Positions 16,584-25,434 are shown, numbered from the stretch's first letter. The stretch is DNA of 64,000 nt from Streptosporangium brasiliense (GCF_030811595.1 NZ_JAUSRB010000002.1:7688001-7752000); one strand, 5' to 3'. Notes: generated by a model not told the origin, from the letters alone. Numbers and translations are program-made.

Positions 16584-18666
16584 CGGCTCCGATCCCACGC
16601 GGGAGGGGCTGAGGGAGGCGCTGACCACACTCGGCAACGGCTACTTCGCCACCCGGGGCGCCGTGCCGGAATCACATGCCGACGGGGTGCACTATCCCGG
16701 CACCTACGTCGCCGGCTGCTACGACCGGCTCGTCTCCCAGGTCGCGGGCCGCTCGACGGAGAACGAAGATCTCGTCAACGTGCCGAACTGGCTGCCGCTG
16801 ACCTTCCGCGCCGACGGCGGTGACTGGTTCGCTCCCGGCGACGCCGAGATCCTGGCCCAGCGTCATACGCTCGACATGCGCCAGGGGGTTCTCACCCGGC
16901 TGCTGCGCGTCCGCGACTCCCGGGGGCGGATCACCCGGGTGGAGCAGCGTCGCCTGGTCTCGATGGACGACCCTCACCTGGCGGCTCTGACCATGACGGT
17001 CGTCGCGGAGAACTGGAGCGGACCGTTGGAGATCCGCTCGGTGCTTGACGGGCGCGTCACCAACGCCGGCGTCGCCCGCTACCGCGGGCTGGCCGACCAG
17101 CACCTGGTGCCGATCTGTGGGCACGCCGCCCACGGCGTGATCGAACTGCTGGCACGCACCGCCACCTCCCGTGTGGAGATCGCGCTCGCCGCTCGCACCA
17201 CGCTGGCCGGCGGGCCCTGCCGTACCGGCGTGGAGGAGGGCTGGGTGAGCGACGAGCGGACCGTCGAGGTGAAAGCGGGCGAGGCGGTCACCGTGGAGAA
17301 GGTCGTCGCCCTGTACACCTCCCGGGACCGGGCCATCACCGAGAGCGAGGCCGCGGCCAGAGCCGCGGTCGTGCGCGCGGGCGGCTTCTCGTCCCTGCTC
17401 AAGCGGCACGCCCGAGCCTGGGACCGGCTGTGGCAGCGGGCGCACGTCACCGCCGAGGACGTCGAGGCGCAGCAGATCCTCAACCTGTGCCTCTTCCACC
17501 TGCTGCAGACGGCCTCCCCGCACCTCGCGGAACTCGATGCCGGGCTGCCGGCCCGGGGCCTGCACGGCGAGGCGTATCGGGGCCATGTGTTCTGGGATGA
17601 GCTGTTCGCCTTCCCCTTTCTCGCACCCCGCTTTCCGGACATCACCCAGGCCTTGCTCAGGTACCGGTGGCGGCGCCTGCCCGAGGCGCGCTGGGCCGCC
17701 CACGCCGCCGGGCGCACCGGCGCGATGTTCCCCTGGCAGAGCGGCAGCGACGGCCGGGAGGAGACACCGGACCTGCACCTCAACCCCCGCTCCGGCCGCT
17801 GGTTGCCCGACCGCTCACACTTGCAGCGCCATGTCGGCCTGGCCGTCGCCTACAACGTGTGGCAGCACTACCGGGCGACCAAGGACACCGCTTTCCTGGC
17901 GGGCTTCGGCGGGGAGCTGCTGCTGGAGGTGGCCCGGTTCTTCGCCTCGATCGCGACCCGCGAGGAGGGGCGTTACGCGATCCGCGGCGTGATGGGCCCG
18001 GACGAATACCACGACGGCTACCCGGGCCGTGCCGAGCCGGGCCTGGACAACAACGCCTACACCAACGTCATGACCGCGTGGCTGATGCGCCGGGTCCTGG
18101 ACATGATCGACCTGGTCGGCGCCGCAGGGGTCAGCCGACAGGAGCTCGACCTCTTCACCGACATGTCCCGGCGGATGCGGGTGGACTTCCACGACGGGGT
18201 GATCAGCCAGTTCGAGGGATACGCGGCGCTGGAGGAGCTGGACTGGGCCGCCTACCGGGAGAAATACACAGACATCCGGCGGCTGGATCGCATTCTGGAG
18301 GCCGAAGGGGACACCCCGAACCGGTACAAGGTCTCCAAGCAGGCCGACGTGCTCATGCTGTTGCACCTGCTGGGACAGGAAGGGGTCGGCGAGATCCTGA
18401 CCGGCCTCGGCTACGAGTGGAACGCCGAGATGGCGGCACGGACGGTGGACTACTACCTGGCCCGCACCTGCCACGGCTCCACGCTGAGCGCGGTCGTCCA
18501 CGCCGGGGTGCTGGCACGCCTGCGCCCCGGCGCCTCCCACCCCTTCTTGGTGGAGGCGCTGAACAACGACGTGAAAGACCTCCAGGGAGGCACCACCGCC
18601 GAGGGGATCCATCTCGGCGCGATGGCCGGGGTCGTCTGCCTGTTCGAGGCACAGGCTCGACCGTGA
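16558..18666 (+). CDS. GH65 family disaccharide phosphorylase or hydrolase
   Basis: A 702-residue glycoside hydrolase family 65 protein: N-terminal beta-sandwich (LTTLGNGYFATRGAVPES), a linker, an (alpha/alpha)6 barrel, and a C-terminal segment. The catalytic acid is Glu 483 in MGPDEYHDG, and the phosphate-binding loop is visible as HGSTLSAVVHAGV. GH65 members phosphorolyse maltose, trehalose, kojibiose or nigerose to beta-glucose 1-phosphate; the sugar cannot be chosen from sequence alone. The GTG at 16558 has a GGGAGA site and overlaps the mutase stop, which indicates translational coupling. Cytoplasmic, no signal peptide. Confidence 0.92.
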   Translation: MNPWLLTYDGSDPTREGLREALTTLGNGYFATRGAVPESHADGVHYPGTYVAGCYDRLVSQVAGRSTENEDLVNVPNWLPLTFRADGGDWFAPGDAEILAQRHTLDMRQGVLTRLLRVRDSRGRITRVEQRRLVSMDDPHLAALTMTVVAENWSGPLEIRSVLDGRVTNAGVARYRGLADQHLVPICGHAAHGVIELLARTATSRVEIALAARTTLAGGPCRTGVEEGWVSDERTVEVKAGEAVTVEKVVALYTSRDRAITESEAAARAAVVRAGGFSSLLKRHARAWDRLWQRAHVTAEDVEAQQILNLCLFHLLQTASPHLAELDAGLPARGLHGEAYRGHVFWDELFAFPFLAPRFPDITQALLRYRWRRLPEARWAAHAAGRTGAMFPWQSGSDGREETPDLHLNPRSGRWLPDRSHLQRHVGLAVAYNVWQHYRATKDTAFLAGFGGELLLEVARFFASIATREEGRYAIRGVMGPDEYHDGYPGRAEPGLDNNAYTNVMTAWLMRRVLDMIDLVGAAGVSRQELDLFTDMSRRMRVDFHDGVISQFEGYAALEELDWAAYREKYTDIRRLDRILEAEGDTPNRYKVSKQADVLMLLHLLGQEGVGEILTGLGYEWNAEMAARTVDYYLARTCHGSTLSAVVHAGVLARLRPGASHPFLVEALNNDVKDLQGGTTAEGIHLGAMAGVVCLFEAQARP

Positions 18667-19188
18667 TCACCGGCCGGTGCGGCCGGGCAGCGGACCTTGG
18701 TGGCTGAACCGGGAGGCCCGGCGCTGCATGTGATGGACATGGTCGCGGCGGCGGACAGTGGGCGGCCTGTCGACAGGGCCTGCGAAGAACACCTTCTTGG
18801 CGGACTCGACCAGGATCAGGTAGGCGATGACCATTCCGGTCAGGGTGAGGAAGAACACGGGCGGCAGTGTGGTGAATCCCAGCGCGTGTGACAGCGGCGA
18901 TGACGGCAGCGCGATCCCGACGTCGGCGGCGTGCAGCGCGAGCGCGTCGTTGACCCCGTCGCCGAGGAATCCCACGTCCCGTCCGCGGCGGCGCAGCAGC
19001 CGGATCAGCCGCGCTTTCTGCTCCGGAGAGACCCGGGCGAAGATCGTGGTGGTCTCGGCGACGGCGGCGAGGACGTCGTCGTCCAGTGCGGCGATGTCGG
19101 TGCCGGTCATGGTGCCGCCCGAGGTCAGGCCGAGGTCGGCCTCTGGCGCAGAGGCGGTCTCGGTCCTTCCCAGGTGATCGCCCCGCAC
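18667..19188 (-). pseudogene. MgtA-like magnesium P-type ATPase remnant with internal deletion
   Basis: The frame reads like the hinge part of MgtA/MgtB: MTGTDIAALDDDVLAAVAET, TIFARVSPEQKARLIR and GFLGDGVNDALALHAADVG. It then jumps directly to the last helices (LPSSPLSHALGFTTLPPVFF). In intact MgtA about 200 residues of membrane domain lie between these. The hinge motif has DALAL instead of DAPAL. Everything before the hinge, including the phosphorylation site, is absent, and an IS701 remnant lies beyond the 5' break. Not functional. Confidence 0.8.
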
Positions 19189-19345
19189 GCGTGGGTGATC
19201 GACGACACCGGCTTCCCCCGGGACGGCAGCGCCTCACCGGGGGTGACCCGGCAGTAGTGCGGCACGCTGGGCAAGGCCGGCAACTGCCGGATCGGCGTCA
19301 GCGTGCACGCCGTGACCGATCTCGCCTCCTGCCCGCTGAAGCTTG
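19170..19345 (+). pseudogene. IS701-family transposase remnant
   Basis: Translating the plus strand gives AWVIDDTGFPRDGSASPGVT followed by an in-frame TAG and then CGTLGKAGNCRIGVSVHAVT. The IDDTGF block holds the first catalytic Asp of IS701 transposases, and the stop replaces the usual RQYSGT. Both ends of the gene are missing. Confidence 0.75.
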
Positions 19346-19410
19346 ACATCGCAGTCCGTGATCGTGCCGGTCCGTACAGCCGGCCGCAGACCCCACCACC
19401 TGACAGAGCA

Positions 19411-19878
19411 CTACCGGGCCGGTGCTTCTGAGGTGAGGCGGTGGGGTCCGCTACCCTTCTCGGCGAGCTGGTCGCGAGGGTTGACCAGGGCACACTGTCC
19501 GAAGGACAGGCAGCCGCAGCCGATGCATTCGGTGAACAGGTCGCGCATCCGCTCCAGCCGTTCGATACGGGCGTTGAGCTCCTCGCGCCAGCAGTCGGAG
19601 GCTCGGATCCAGAACTGCTCGGTCGGGGCGGCGCCTTCGGGCAGGATGGCCAGGACCTCGCCGATCACCGACAGCGGGATGCCCACGTTCTGCGAGGCGC
19701 GGATGAAGGCGACCACGCGCAGTGTCGTGCGGTGGTAGCGGCGCTGGTTTCCGGTGGTGCGGCGGCTGTGGATGAGGCCCTGGCGCTCGTAGAAGCGCAG
19801 CGCCGAGGCGGGCACGCCGCTGCGCTCAGAGAGCTCGCCGATGGTCAGTTCCTTGGTGTTCCAGGGCACGGTGCTCAT
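19411..19878 (-). CDS. soxR: SoxR-type [2Fe-2S] MerR-family redox regulator
   Basis: A 155-residue MerR-family protein with the HTH at the N-terminus (LTIGELSERSGVPASALRFY), a dimerisation helix, and the cysteine cluster C118-IG-C121-G-C123-LSFGQ-C129. Position and spacing match E. coli SoxR (119, 122, 124, 130), so it should bind a [2Fe-2S] cluster and respond to redox-cycling compounds. The ATG at 19878 fits the family start; the open frame continues upstream without similarity. A MerR-type dyad at 19898-19919 lies in the divergent promoter, and the gene facing it is a truncated NmrA-like oxidoreductase. Confidence 0.93.
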   Translation of the reverse strand: MSTVPWNTKELTIGELSERSGVPASALRFYERQGLIHSRRTTGNQRRYHRTTLRVVAFIRASQNVGIPLSVIGEVLAILPEGAAPTEQFWIRASDCWREELNARIERLERMRDLFTECIGCGCLSFGQCALVNPRDQLAEKGSGPHRLTSEAPAR

Positions 19879-19897
19879 GTCCCAGATCCTATGGTTT

Positions 19898-19919
19898 GAC
19901 TTAAACATCGATTTAAGTC
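19898..19919. promoter_or_regulatory. SoxR/MerR-type operator dyad
   Basis: GACTTAAA (19898-19905) and its complement TTTAAGTC (19912-19919) are separated by 6 bp. The plus strand also has TTGACT at 19896-19901, usable as a -35, so the dyad would lie in the promoter spacer as in other MerR-family targets. Confidence 0.6.
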
Positions 19920-19924
19920 CGAGC

Positions 19925-20017
19925 ATGGCCGGCATGGCTGATCCGAACGAGAGCAAGACGATTCCGGTCACGGGTGCGACCGGCAACGCAGGCCGGCATC
20001 TGGTGTCCATTCCGCTT
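19925..20017 (+). pseudogene. NAD(P)-binding (NmrA/epimerase-like) protein, N-terminal scrap
   Basis: Following the operator, the plus strand reads MADPNESKTIPVTGATGNAG then RHLVS, the Rossmann glycine motif (TGATGNxG) of NmrA-like and SDR-a oxidoreductases. Similarity ends after about 30 residues, where an unrelated frame begins. In Streptomyces the SoxR regulon includes an NAD-dependent epimerase of this kind, so this is probably a former SoxR target lost by deletion. Confidence 0.65.
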
Positions 20018-20450
20018 TCTCCGTGCCCGACGATCGCGAGCCCGTGGAGAACGGGGTCTGGGGCGAGGTGGAGCACCTGATCGAGGGCGCCCCGGTCCGC
20101 GACGGAGCCGGGCGCTCGCAGATCATCGCGCCGGCCCGCACTTCACCTCCGGGCAGCTCGGAGATCCAGGTCGGTCCGCGGTTCGAAAGGATCAGCGGGC
20201 CCGTGCCGCCGACGGCCATGAACCCGGCTCTTTATTGCAGACTCTATAAATATTAACCTTGGAGACCTTGCGGTGCGACACTCCTGCGGGAATGATCCCG
20301 GTAGGAGATCCTGTACCTGGAAGAACTTCCTCTGGAGCTTGTCAATAATGGGCGACCATGTGCCGACCAGCCGTGACGGCCCGCAGAGGTCACGTCAGCC
20401 GCGCCTACTCGGCGCCATCTCCCACAGAAATCTCGCTTTGGAGGAATGCC
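20018..20450. other. Intergenic region after a deletion junction
   Basis: Open frames here (for example 20023-20256) show no family character. The part around 20230-20260 is unusually AT-rich (tctataaatattaacc) and could hold the promoter of the secreted enzyme starting at 20451. Confidence 0.45.
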
Positions 20451-22244
20451 ATGCGCCTCTTGACCCCTCCCCTCGCCGTCGCCGTGGCCCTGACCGGACT
20501 GCTCGCCGCCACGAACACCACCGCAGCCGCCGCCGACCGCGGCACCAGACCGAGCTACCGGCTGGACTGCGACGGCAACGGCCCGGGCAGCACCTGCACC
20601 GTGGTCGCCACCGGCAAACCACGACCCCACCGCGTCGAGGAGTTCGTCACCACGGTCAGGAGCGGCGACCAGGTATGGGCGCGAGACACCCTCTACAGCC
20701 GTGAAGGGCAGGTACGCAGCCGCCCGTTCGTGCTCCCCGACAAGGACGTGACGGTCGACGTCTCCGTGACCTCGTTGCCGGAGAAGCACGTGGGCTCACC
20801 GCTCCGGCTGATGGCGTGGAACCTCTTCGTCGGCGGCACGTTCGACCGCAAGGAGACCACCGGCGAGAACCTCACCCAGATGATCGACTACATGAACGAG
20901 GTCAACCCCGACATCCTCTTCGTGGTCGAGGGGTACGGGTCCGGTCAGAAGATCCTTGAGGGGCTCAACGCCGGGCGGGCCGAGGGCGACCGTTTCACGG
21001 GCGTGCAGCTCACCACGCCCGAGGACTACAGCCACAACGGCGACAACCTGTGGCTGTACACCAAGCTCAAGGTCGAGAAGGTGTACCCGCGCTACGCCGA
21101 CGCCGACATCGACTCCTTCAACATCGGCGGCGCCCGGCTGGGCCTGCCCAACGGCAAGCACGTCCACGCCTTCAGCCTTTGGACCTGGCACGACGGCTGG
21201 GCCTACGGCGACACCCACGACGCGGCGGTGCAGAACACCCACGGCCTCCCGCGCACCAAGACCGACGGACAGATCCTGGAGGGCGACAACCTCCGCCGGG
21301 TCGCCATGGGCAAGGCCATCCTCGAGAAGGCGATCCCGTCCTTCATCGGCGACGACGACGCGCCGGTGCTCATGGGCGGCGACCTCAACGCGCAGTCGCA
21401 CCTGGACTGGAGCGAGCAGTTCGCCAATGCCCCCGGCCACGGCGGTGTGGTCCTGCCCTGGCCGTACACCAAGCTTTACACCGACGCCGGCTTCATGGAC
21501 ACCTTCCGCTACGCCAACGCCGACGCCGGCATGTACCCCGGCCGCACGTGGAGCCCCTTCCACGGCATGGGCGCCATCCCCGGCCGCATCGACTACGTCT
21601 TCGCCCGCGGCAAGGACGTCCGCGTCCTGGGCTCCCGCGCCGACGTCCGGCGCCTGCCCCGCCACCAGCAGACCCCGCTCGACCCGCAGTACCCCTTCTA
21701 CTCCGACCACGGCTCCGTCATCACCGACGTCCTGATCCGCGGCAAGGGCACCGGGCCCGACCGGGAACCCGTGACCGAAGAGCCCGGTAAGGGACGCCAC
21801 ATCTGGCCGACGGAGCCCGTCGGGCGCCGCATCCCGCCCGCCGAGCTCAAGGCCACCGCCAGCACCTTCAAACCCGGCATCGGCGACCCGCGCAATGCCG
21901 TCGACGGCAAGCTCACCACCGACTTCCACTCCGACTACCCCGTGGTCCCGCCGCAGCCGCACACCATCACCGTCGACCTCGGCCGGGTCAGGGAACTGTC
22001 GGCCGTACGGTTCCAGCCCAAGCTGCGCACGAACATGAACGGCACCATCCTCAAGGGGATGGTGCAGGTCAGCGACGACGGCACTACGTTCAGGGACGTC
22101 ACGGCCGTCGAGTGGCCCCGCATGACCGCGCCCAACGACGTCAGCCTCCAGGGCGTCTCGGCCCGATACATCAGGCTGCGCTCCGACTACGGCATCGGCG
22201 GCGCCTCCGCCCTCGCCGAGATCATCCCCTACGAGAAGGCCTGA
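20451..22244 (+). CDS. Secreted endonuclease/exonuclease/phosphatase-fold enzyme with F5/8-type C domain
   Basis: A 597-residue exported protein. It has a signal peptide (residues 1-27, AVALTGLLAA then TTAAAA), a short N-terminal domain, and an endonuclease/exonuclease/phosphatase (EEP) domain from about 120 to 435. EEP motifs are LRLMAWNLFVGG, DILFVVEGYG, VLMGGDLNAQSHLDW and the final FYSDHGSV. The C-terminal 130 residues form an F5/8 type C (discoidin, CBM32-like) domain that may bind glycans or lipid. EEP enzymes cleave phosphodiesters in nucleic acids, sphingomyelin or inositol phosphates; the substrate is open. A GGAGGAAT site precedes the ATG at 20451. Confidence 0.88.
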   Translation: MRLLTPPLAVAVALTGLLAATNTTAAAADRGTRPSYRLDCDGNGPGSTCTVVATGKPRPHRVEEFVTTVRSGDQVWARDTLYSREGQVRSRPFVLPDKDVTVDVSVTSLPEKHVGSPLRLMAWNLFVGGTFDRKETTGENLTQMIDYMNEVNPDILFVVEGYGSGQKILEGLNAGRAEGDRFTGVQLTTPEDYSHNGDNLWLYTKLKVEKVYPRYADADIDSFNIGGARLGLPNGKHVHAFSLWTWHDGWAYGDTHDAAVQNTHGLPRTKTDGQILEGDNLRRVAMGKAILEKAIPSFIGDDDAPVLMGGDLNAQSHLDWSEQFANAPGHGGVVLPWPYTKLYTDAGFMDTFRYANADAGMYPGRTWSPFHGMGAIPGRIDYVFARGKDVRVLGSRADVRRLPRHQQTPLDPQYPFYSDHGSVITDVLIRGKGTGPDREPVTEEPGKGRHIWPTEPVGRRIPPAELKATASTFKPGIGDPRNAVDGKLTTDFHSDYPVVPPQPHTITVDLGRVRELSAVRFQPKLRTNMNGTILKGMVQVSDDGTTFRDVTAVEWPRMTAPNDVSLQGVSARYIRLRSDYGIGGASALAEIIPYEKA

Positions 22245-22250
22245 CGACGA

Positions 22251-22288
22251 GGGGCGGCCGAGCAAGGTGAATCCTGCTCGGCCGCCCC
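22251..22288. terminator. Bidirectional hairpin terminator
   Basis: Perfect 14-bp arms GGGGCGGCCGAGCA (22251-22264) and its complement (22275-22288) with a 10-nt loop, between the convergent EEP gene and ROK gene. Confidence 0.85.
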
Positions 22289-22304
22289 TTCGAGAGCAGC
22301 GGTG

Positions 22305-23471
22305 TCAGGGGAGACGCTGAGGGGCTGCGGGGCCGGAGATGGTCCCTTCCAGCGAGAAGAGCCACTCGTCCACATGGTCCAGCGCCAGGCAGGCTCCGCC
22401 CAAGGCGACGCATTCCTCACCCAGCGTCGAGGGGCGGATTTCGGGAAGGCGCAGGCAGTGGGGTTCGAGGGCCCGCTTGAGAGCGGGAAGCAGGACGTCG
22501 GCCGAGCGGGAGAAACCACCGCCCAGGACGACCAGCTCAGGATCCAGCGTCAGCACCATGGCGGCGGCGCCGAGGGCGAGGTGGCGGGCGTAGGCATCGA
22601 CGGCAGCCTGGGCTCCGGGGTCTCCGGCGCGGGCCGCGTCGAAGACGAGCCGCGCGGCCTCCTGGGGTGATGCGCCTGCGGCCGCGGGACAGCTCTCCAG
22701 GTGGCCGGCCATGGTGCGCCACCCGGTGATCTCCATGAGGCCGACCTCGCCGGTGGCCCCGCTGAACCCGTGGTGAAGCCGGCCGTCGAGGATGAGCGCA
22801 GCGCCGGGCCGGCGGCCGACGTGCAGGTAGACAAGGTCTCGAACGCCTGCCGCGACGCCGAGCCGCTGCTCGGCGAGGGCAGCGAGTTTGCTGTCGTTCT
22901 CGATGGTGATCGGGCAGGACAGCCGCTGCCCGAGATGGCCGGCGAGGTCGACTCCGGGCCAGTCGGGGAGGTCGTTGACCCGGGTGACCACCCCTTCCCG
23001 GTTGACGACGCCGGTGCTCCCCGCGGTGGCGCCCCACATGTCGGAGACCGCCAGGCCGGAGGCGACGAGCGCGGCGTCGATGGCCCGCCACGCGGCCTCC
23101 AGCCGCTCATGCCGGGCGGTGTGCCGGTCGACGGCGACCCGGCCGCTGGCGACAGTCCGGCCCGCGAGGTCGGTGACCACGGCCAGGACCTTGTGAACTC
23201 CCATGTCGATGCCCAGCACGTGCCCGGCGTCGGTGCGGAAACGGTAGCGCTTGGCGGGCCTGCCCAAGGTGCCCGGCGCGGGCTCGACCTCGGCGATCCA
23301 GCCACGTTGCTGGAGCTCGGCGACGACGTCGCCCACGGAGGCTCGCGACAGCCCGGTCCGCGCGACCAACTCGGTGAGCGTCAGTGGTGCGCACGCCTCA
23401 CGCAGGGCCCGAAGACTGTTCAGAATGTTCTGCTGTCGCAGCCACTGAAGGTCCCCACCGCTGACCCGCAC
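22305..23471 (-). CDS. ROK-family transcriptional regulator (sugar-responsive)
   Basis: A 388-residue ROK regulator. Residues 1-75 hold a winged HTH (LTELVARTGLSRASVGDVVA), followed by the sugar-kinase-like ROK domain (LGIDMGVHKVLAVVTD, ATGEVGLMEI, VVLGGGFS). The usual zinc motif CxCGxxGC is degenerate here (ESCPAAAG), so metal binding may be lost. The GTG at 23471 has a GAGGAG site. It is divergent from the hexosaminidase and ABC transporter genes and probably represses them, releasing on binding an amino sugar, by analogy with NagC-type ROK proteins. Confidence 0.9.
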   Translation of the reverse strand: MRVSGGDLQWLRQQNILNSLRALREACAPLTLTELVARTGLSRASVGDVVAELQQRGWIAEVEPAPGTLGRPAKRYRFRTDAGHVLGIDMGVHKVLAVVTDLAGRTVASGRVAVDRHTARHERLEAAWRAIDAALVASGLAVSDMWGATAGSTGVVNREGVVTRVNDLPDWPGVDLAGHLGQRLSCPITIENDSKLAALAEQRLGVAAGVRDLVYLHVGRRPGAALILDGRLHHGFSGATGEVGLMEITGWRTMAGHLESCPAAAGASPQEAARLVFDAARAGDPGAQAAVDAYARHLALGAAAMVLTLDPELVVLGGGFSRSADVLLPALKRALEPHCLRLPEIRPSTLGEECVALGGACLALDHVDEWLFSLEGTISGPAAPQRLP

Positions 23472-23546
23472 GGGCTTGCTCCTCACTATCAATGGTCTCT
23501 GAACTATATCGCCGGTGTCCGGCTGGATCATCCAGTACAGAAGGTC

Positions 23547-23574
23547 TTGACGGCAAGGCCGTTTCTGTGAATAT
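23547..23574 (+). promoter_or_regulatory. Candidate promoter of the hexosaminidase/ABC unit
   Basis: TTGACG (23547-23552) and GAATAT (23569-23574) are spaced by 16 bp, a plausible housekeeping promoter about 30 bp before the remnant gene at 23606. It lies in the divergent region shared with the ROK regulator. Confidence 0.45.
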
Positions 23575-23605
23575 CTATGGACTCTGTAATAAAGGGGGTC
23601 CGAAA

Positions 23606-23806
23606 ATGACAGTGACCACAGCCGTCGTCGGGTCAGGAGCGCGCGGCCAGATCTACGCCAGGGCGGCGGCTGCCGGCGGCCGGGCGCGGATCGCGGCCGA
23701 CCCGGACCCGGCGAGGCGGGCCGCGCCGGCCGGAGCCCTGTCCGGGCACCTCGTCGTCCGGGCCGCCGAACGCGCCCGCGCGACCCGGACGGTGCGGGCA
23801 CTGTGA
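23606..23806 (+). pseudogene. Gfo/Idh/MocA oxidoreductase with in-frame deletion
   Basis: Only 66 residues. The start MTVTTAVVGSGARGQIYARA is the NAD-binding beginning of a Gfo/Idh/MocA sugar oxidoreductase, and the end, LVVRAAERARATRTVRAL, resembles the last helix of the same family. About 300 central residues are absent without loss of frame. The stop overlaps the GTG start of the hexosaminidase, so the remnant may still couple its translation. It suggests that an amino-sugar dehydrogenase once belonged to this operon. Confidence 0.6.
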
Positions 23807-25407
23807 CCCCGATCCCGGCGCCTTCCCGCTGCACACTCGGAGAACAGCGGTTCACCTTCACCGCCGCGACGCCGTTGACCGCCGACCCGGTGCTGGCCGG
23901 CGCCGCGACGTGGCTCCGCCGGGCCCTCACCCCGGCTACGGGCCTACCGCTGCGCGAAGGCCCCGGCGGGGTCGAGATCCGCCACACCGTGGGCCTCGGG
24001 CCCGAGGAATATCGGCTCACCGCCACGACGGAGTCCGTGCTGATCGAGGCCTCGGCCCAGGCAGGCGCCTTCTACGGGGCGCAGACCCTTCGCCAGCTGC
24101 TCGACCCGGCCGCCTTCCGCGCCGGCCGTACCGGCGACAGAACCTGGAGCATCCCCGCGGTCGAGATCGTCGACGCCCCCAAGTACGGCTGGCGCGGCTG
24201 CATCATCGACGTCGCGCGGCACTTCCTGCCCAAGAACGACCTGCTGAGGTACATCGACCTGCTGGCCGCGCACAAGCTCAACGTCCTCCATCTGCACCTG
24301 ACGGACGATCAGGGCTGGCGGTTGGAGATCAGGAAGTACCCGAAGCTCACGGAGATCGGCGCCTGGCGGCGCGAGTCCCCGCTGGGCGCCAGGCGGCATC
24401 GCCTGTTCGACGGGCGCCCGCACGGCGGCTTCTACAGCCAGGACGACATCAGGGAGATCGTCTCCTACGCCGCCGACCGCTCCGTCACGGTCGTCCCGGA
24501 GATCGACCTTCCCGGCCACACCCAGGCCGCCATCGCCGCCTACCCCGAGCTCGGCAACCTCGACGTCCCCCTGGAGGTGCGCACCGAGTGGGGCGTCGGC
24601 GAGAACGTGCTCAACGTCTCCGACGACACGATCGCCTTCTTCACCGATGTCCTCGACGAGGTCCTCGAACTCTTCCCCGGCGAGTACGTCTGCGTCGGCG
24701 GCGACGAGACCCCCAAGACCCAGTGGAACGAGAGCGTTCCCGCCAAGGAGCGCATCCGTGAACTCGGCCTGCGCGACGCCGATGAGCTGCAGAGCTGGCT
24801 CATGCGGCACTTCACCGACTACCTGCTGGCGCGCGGGCGCAAGCCGCTCGGCTGGGACGAACTCATGGAGGGTGGCCTGCCACTGGGCGTCACCGTCGCC
24901 GCCTGGCGCGGCGACAGGTGCGCGGCGATGGCCGCGCGAGCCGGCCACGACGTCGTCGTCTCCCCGTTCGCCGAGACGTACCTGGATTTCCGCCAGGCGG
25001 AGGGCGAGCAGGAGCCGGTGCCGATCGGCAGCGTGACCTCCCTGCGCGCTGTCCACGCCTTCGATCCGGTCCCCCCCGGCTTCACCGGGGAGGAGCGGAG
25101 CAGGATCCTCGGCGCGCAGGCGGCGCTGTGGACCGAGCACATCGACTCGCCCCGGCTCCTCGACTACATGGCCTTCCCGCGACTGGCCGCCTTCGCCGAG
25201 GCGATGTGGAGCGACGAGCGCGACTTCGAGGACTTTCTCGTACGGCTCGCCGTACACGAGAAGCGGCTCGACGCCCTGGGTGTGGAATATCGCCCGGCCA
25301 CCGGCCCGCACCCCTGGCAGCAACGCCCTGACGCTCCCGGCCATCCCCGGACCAGGGCCGAGATCGACCGAGAGCTCGCCGACTGGACCGCCAACCTGCG
25401 GCTCTGA
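23803..25407 (+). CDS. GH20 beta-N-acetylhexosaminidase, cytoplasmic
   Basis: A 534-residue family 20 glycoside hydrolase: an N-terminal GH20b domain (to about 125) and a TIM barrel with HLHLTDDQGWRLEI, VPEIDLPGH and the catalytic pair Asp301-Glu302 in CVGGDETPKTQW. It releases terminal beta-GlcNAc or GalNAc by substrate-assisted catalysis. There is no signal peptide, so it should act on short oligosaccharides after import by the ABC transporter encoded next. The GTG at 23803 overlaps the stop of the preceding remnant (GTGA). Operon order is hexosaminidase, binding protein, two permeases. Confidence 0.94.
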   Translation: MTPIPAPSRCTLGEQRFTFTAATPLTADPVLAGAATWLRRALTPATGLPLREGPGGVEIRHTVGLGPEEYRLTATTESVLIEASAQAGAFYGAQTLRQLLDPAAFRAGRTGDRTWSIPAVEIVDAPKYGWRGCIIDVARHFLPKNDLLRYIDLLAAHKLNVLHLHLTDDQGWRLEIRKYPKLTEIGAWRRESPLGARRHRLFDGRPHGGFYSQDDIREIVSYAADRSVTVVPEIDLPGHTQAAIAAYPELGNLDVPLEVRTEWGVGENVLNVSDDTIAFFTDVLDEVLELFPGEYVCVGGDETPKTQWNESVPAKERIRELGLRDADELQSWLMRHFTDYLLARGRKPLGWDELMEGGLPLGVTVAAWRGDRCAAMAARAGHDVVVSPFAETYLDFRQAEGEQEPVPIGSVTSLRAVHAFDPVPPGFTGEERSRILGAQAALWTEHIDSPRLLDYMAFPRLAAFAEAMWSDERDFEDFLVRLAVHEKRLDALGVEYRPATGPHPWQQRPDAPGHPRTRAEIDRELADWTANLRL

Positions 25408-25434
25408 ACACCCCCCACCCCCCTGGAGACAAAC

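Noticed and set aside
20796..22265. 489-codon open frame on the minus strand opposite the EEP enzyme
   Set aside because: Antisense shadow rich in Val/Gly/Asp; the plus strand has signal peptide, EEP motifs and a ribosome site.
23472..23605. DasR (dre) site upstream of the hexosaminidase operon
   Set aside because: Only a half-site-like TGGTCT is present; the second half does not match the TGGTCTAGACCA consensus.
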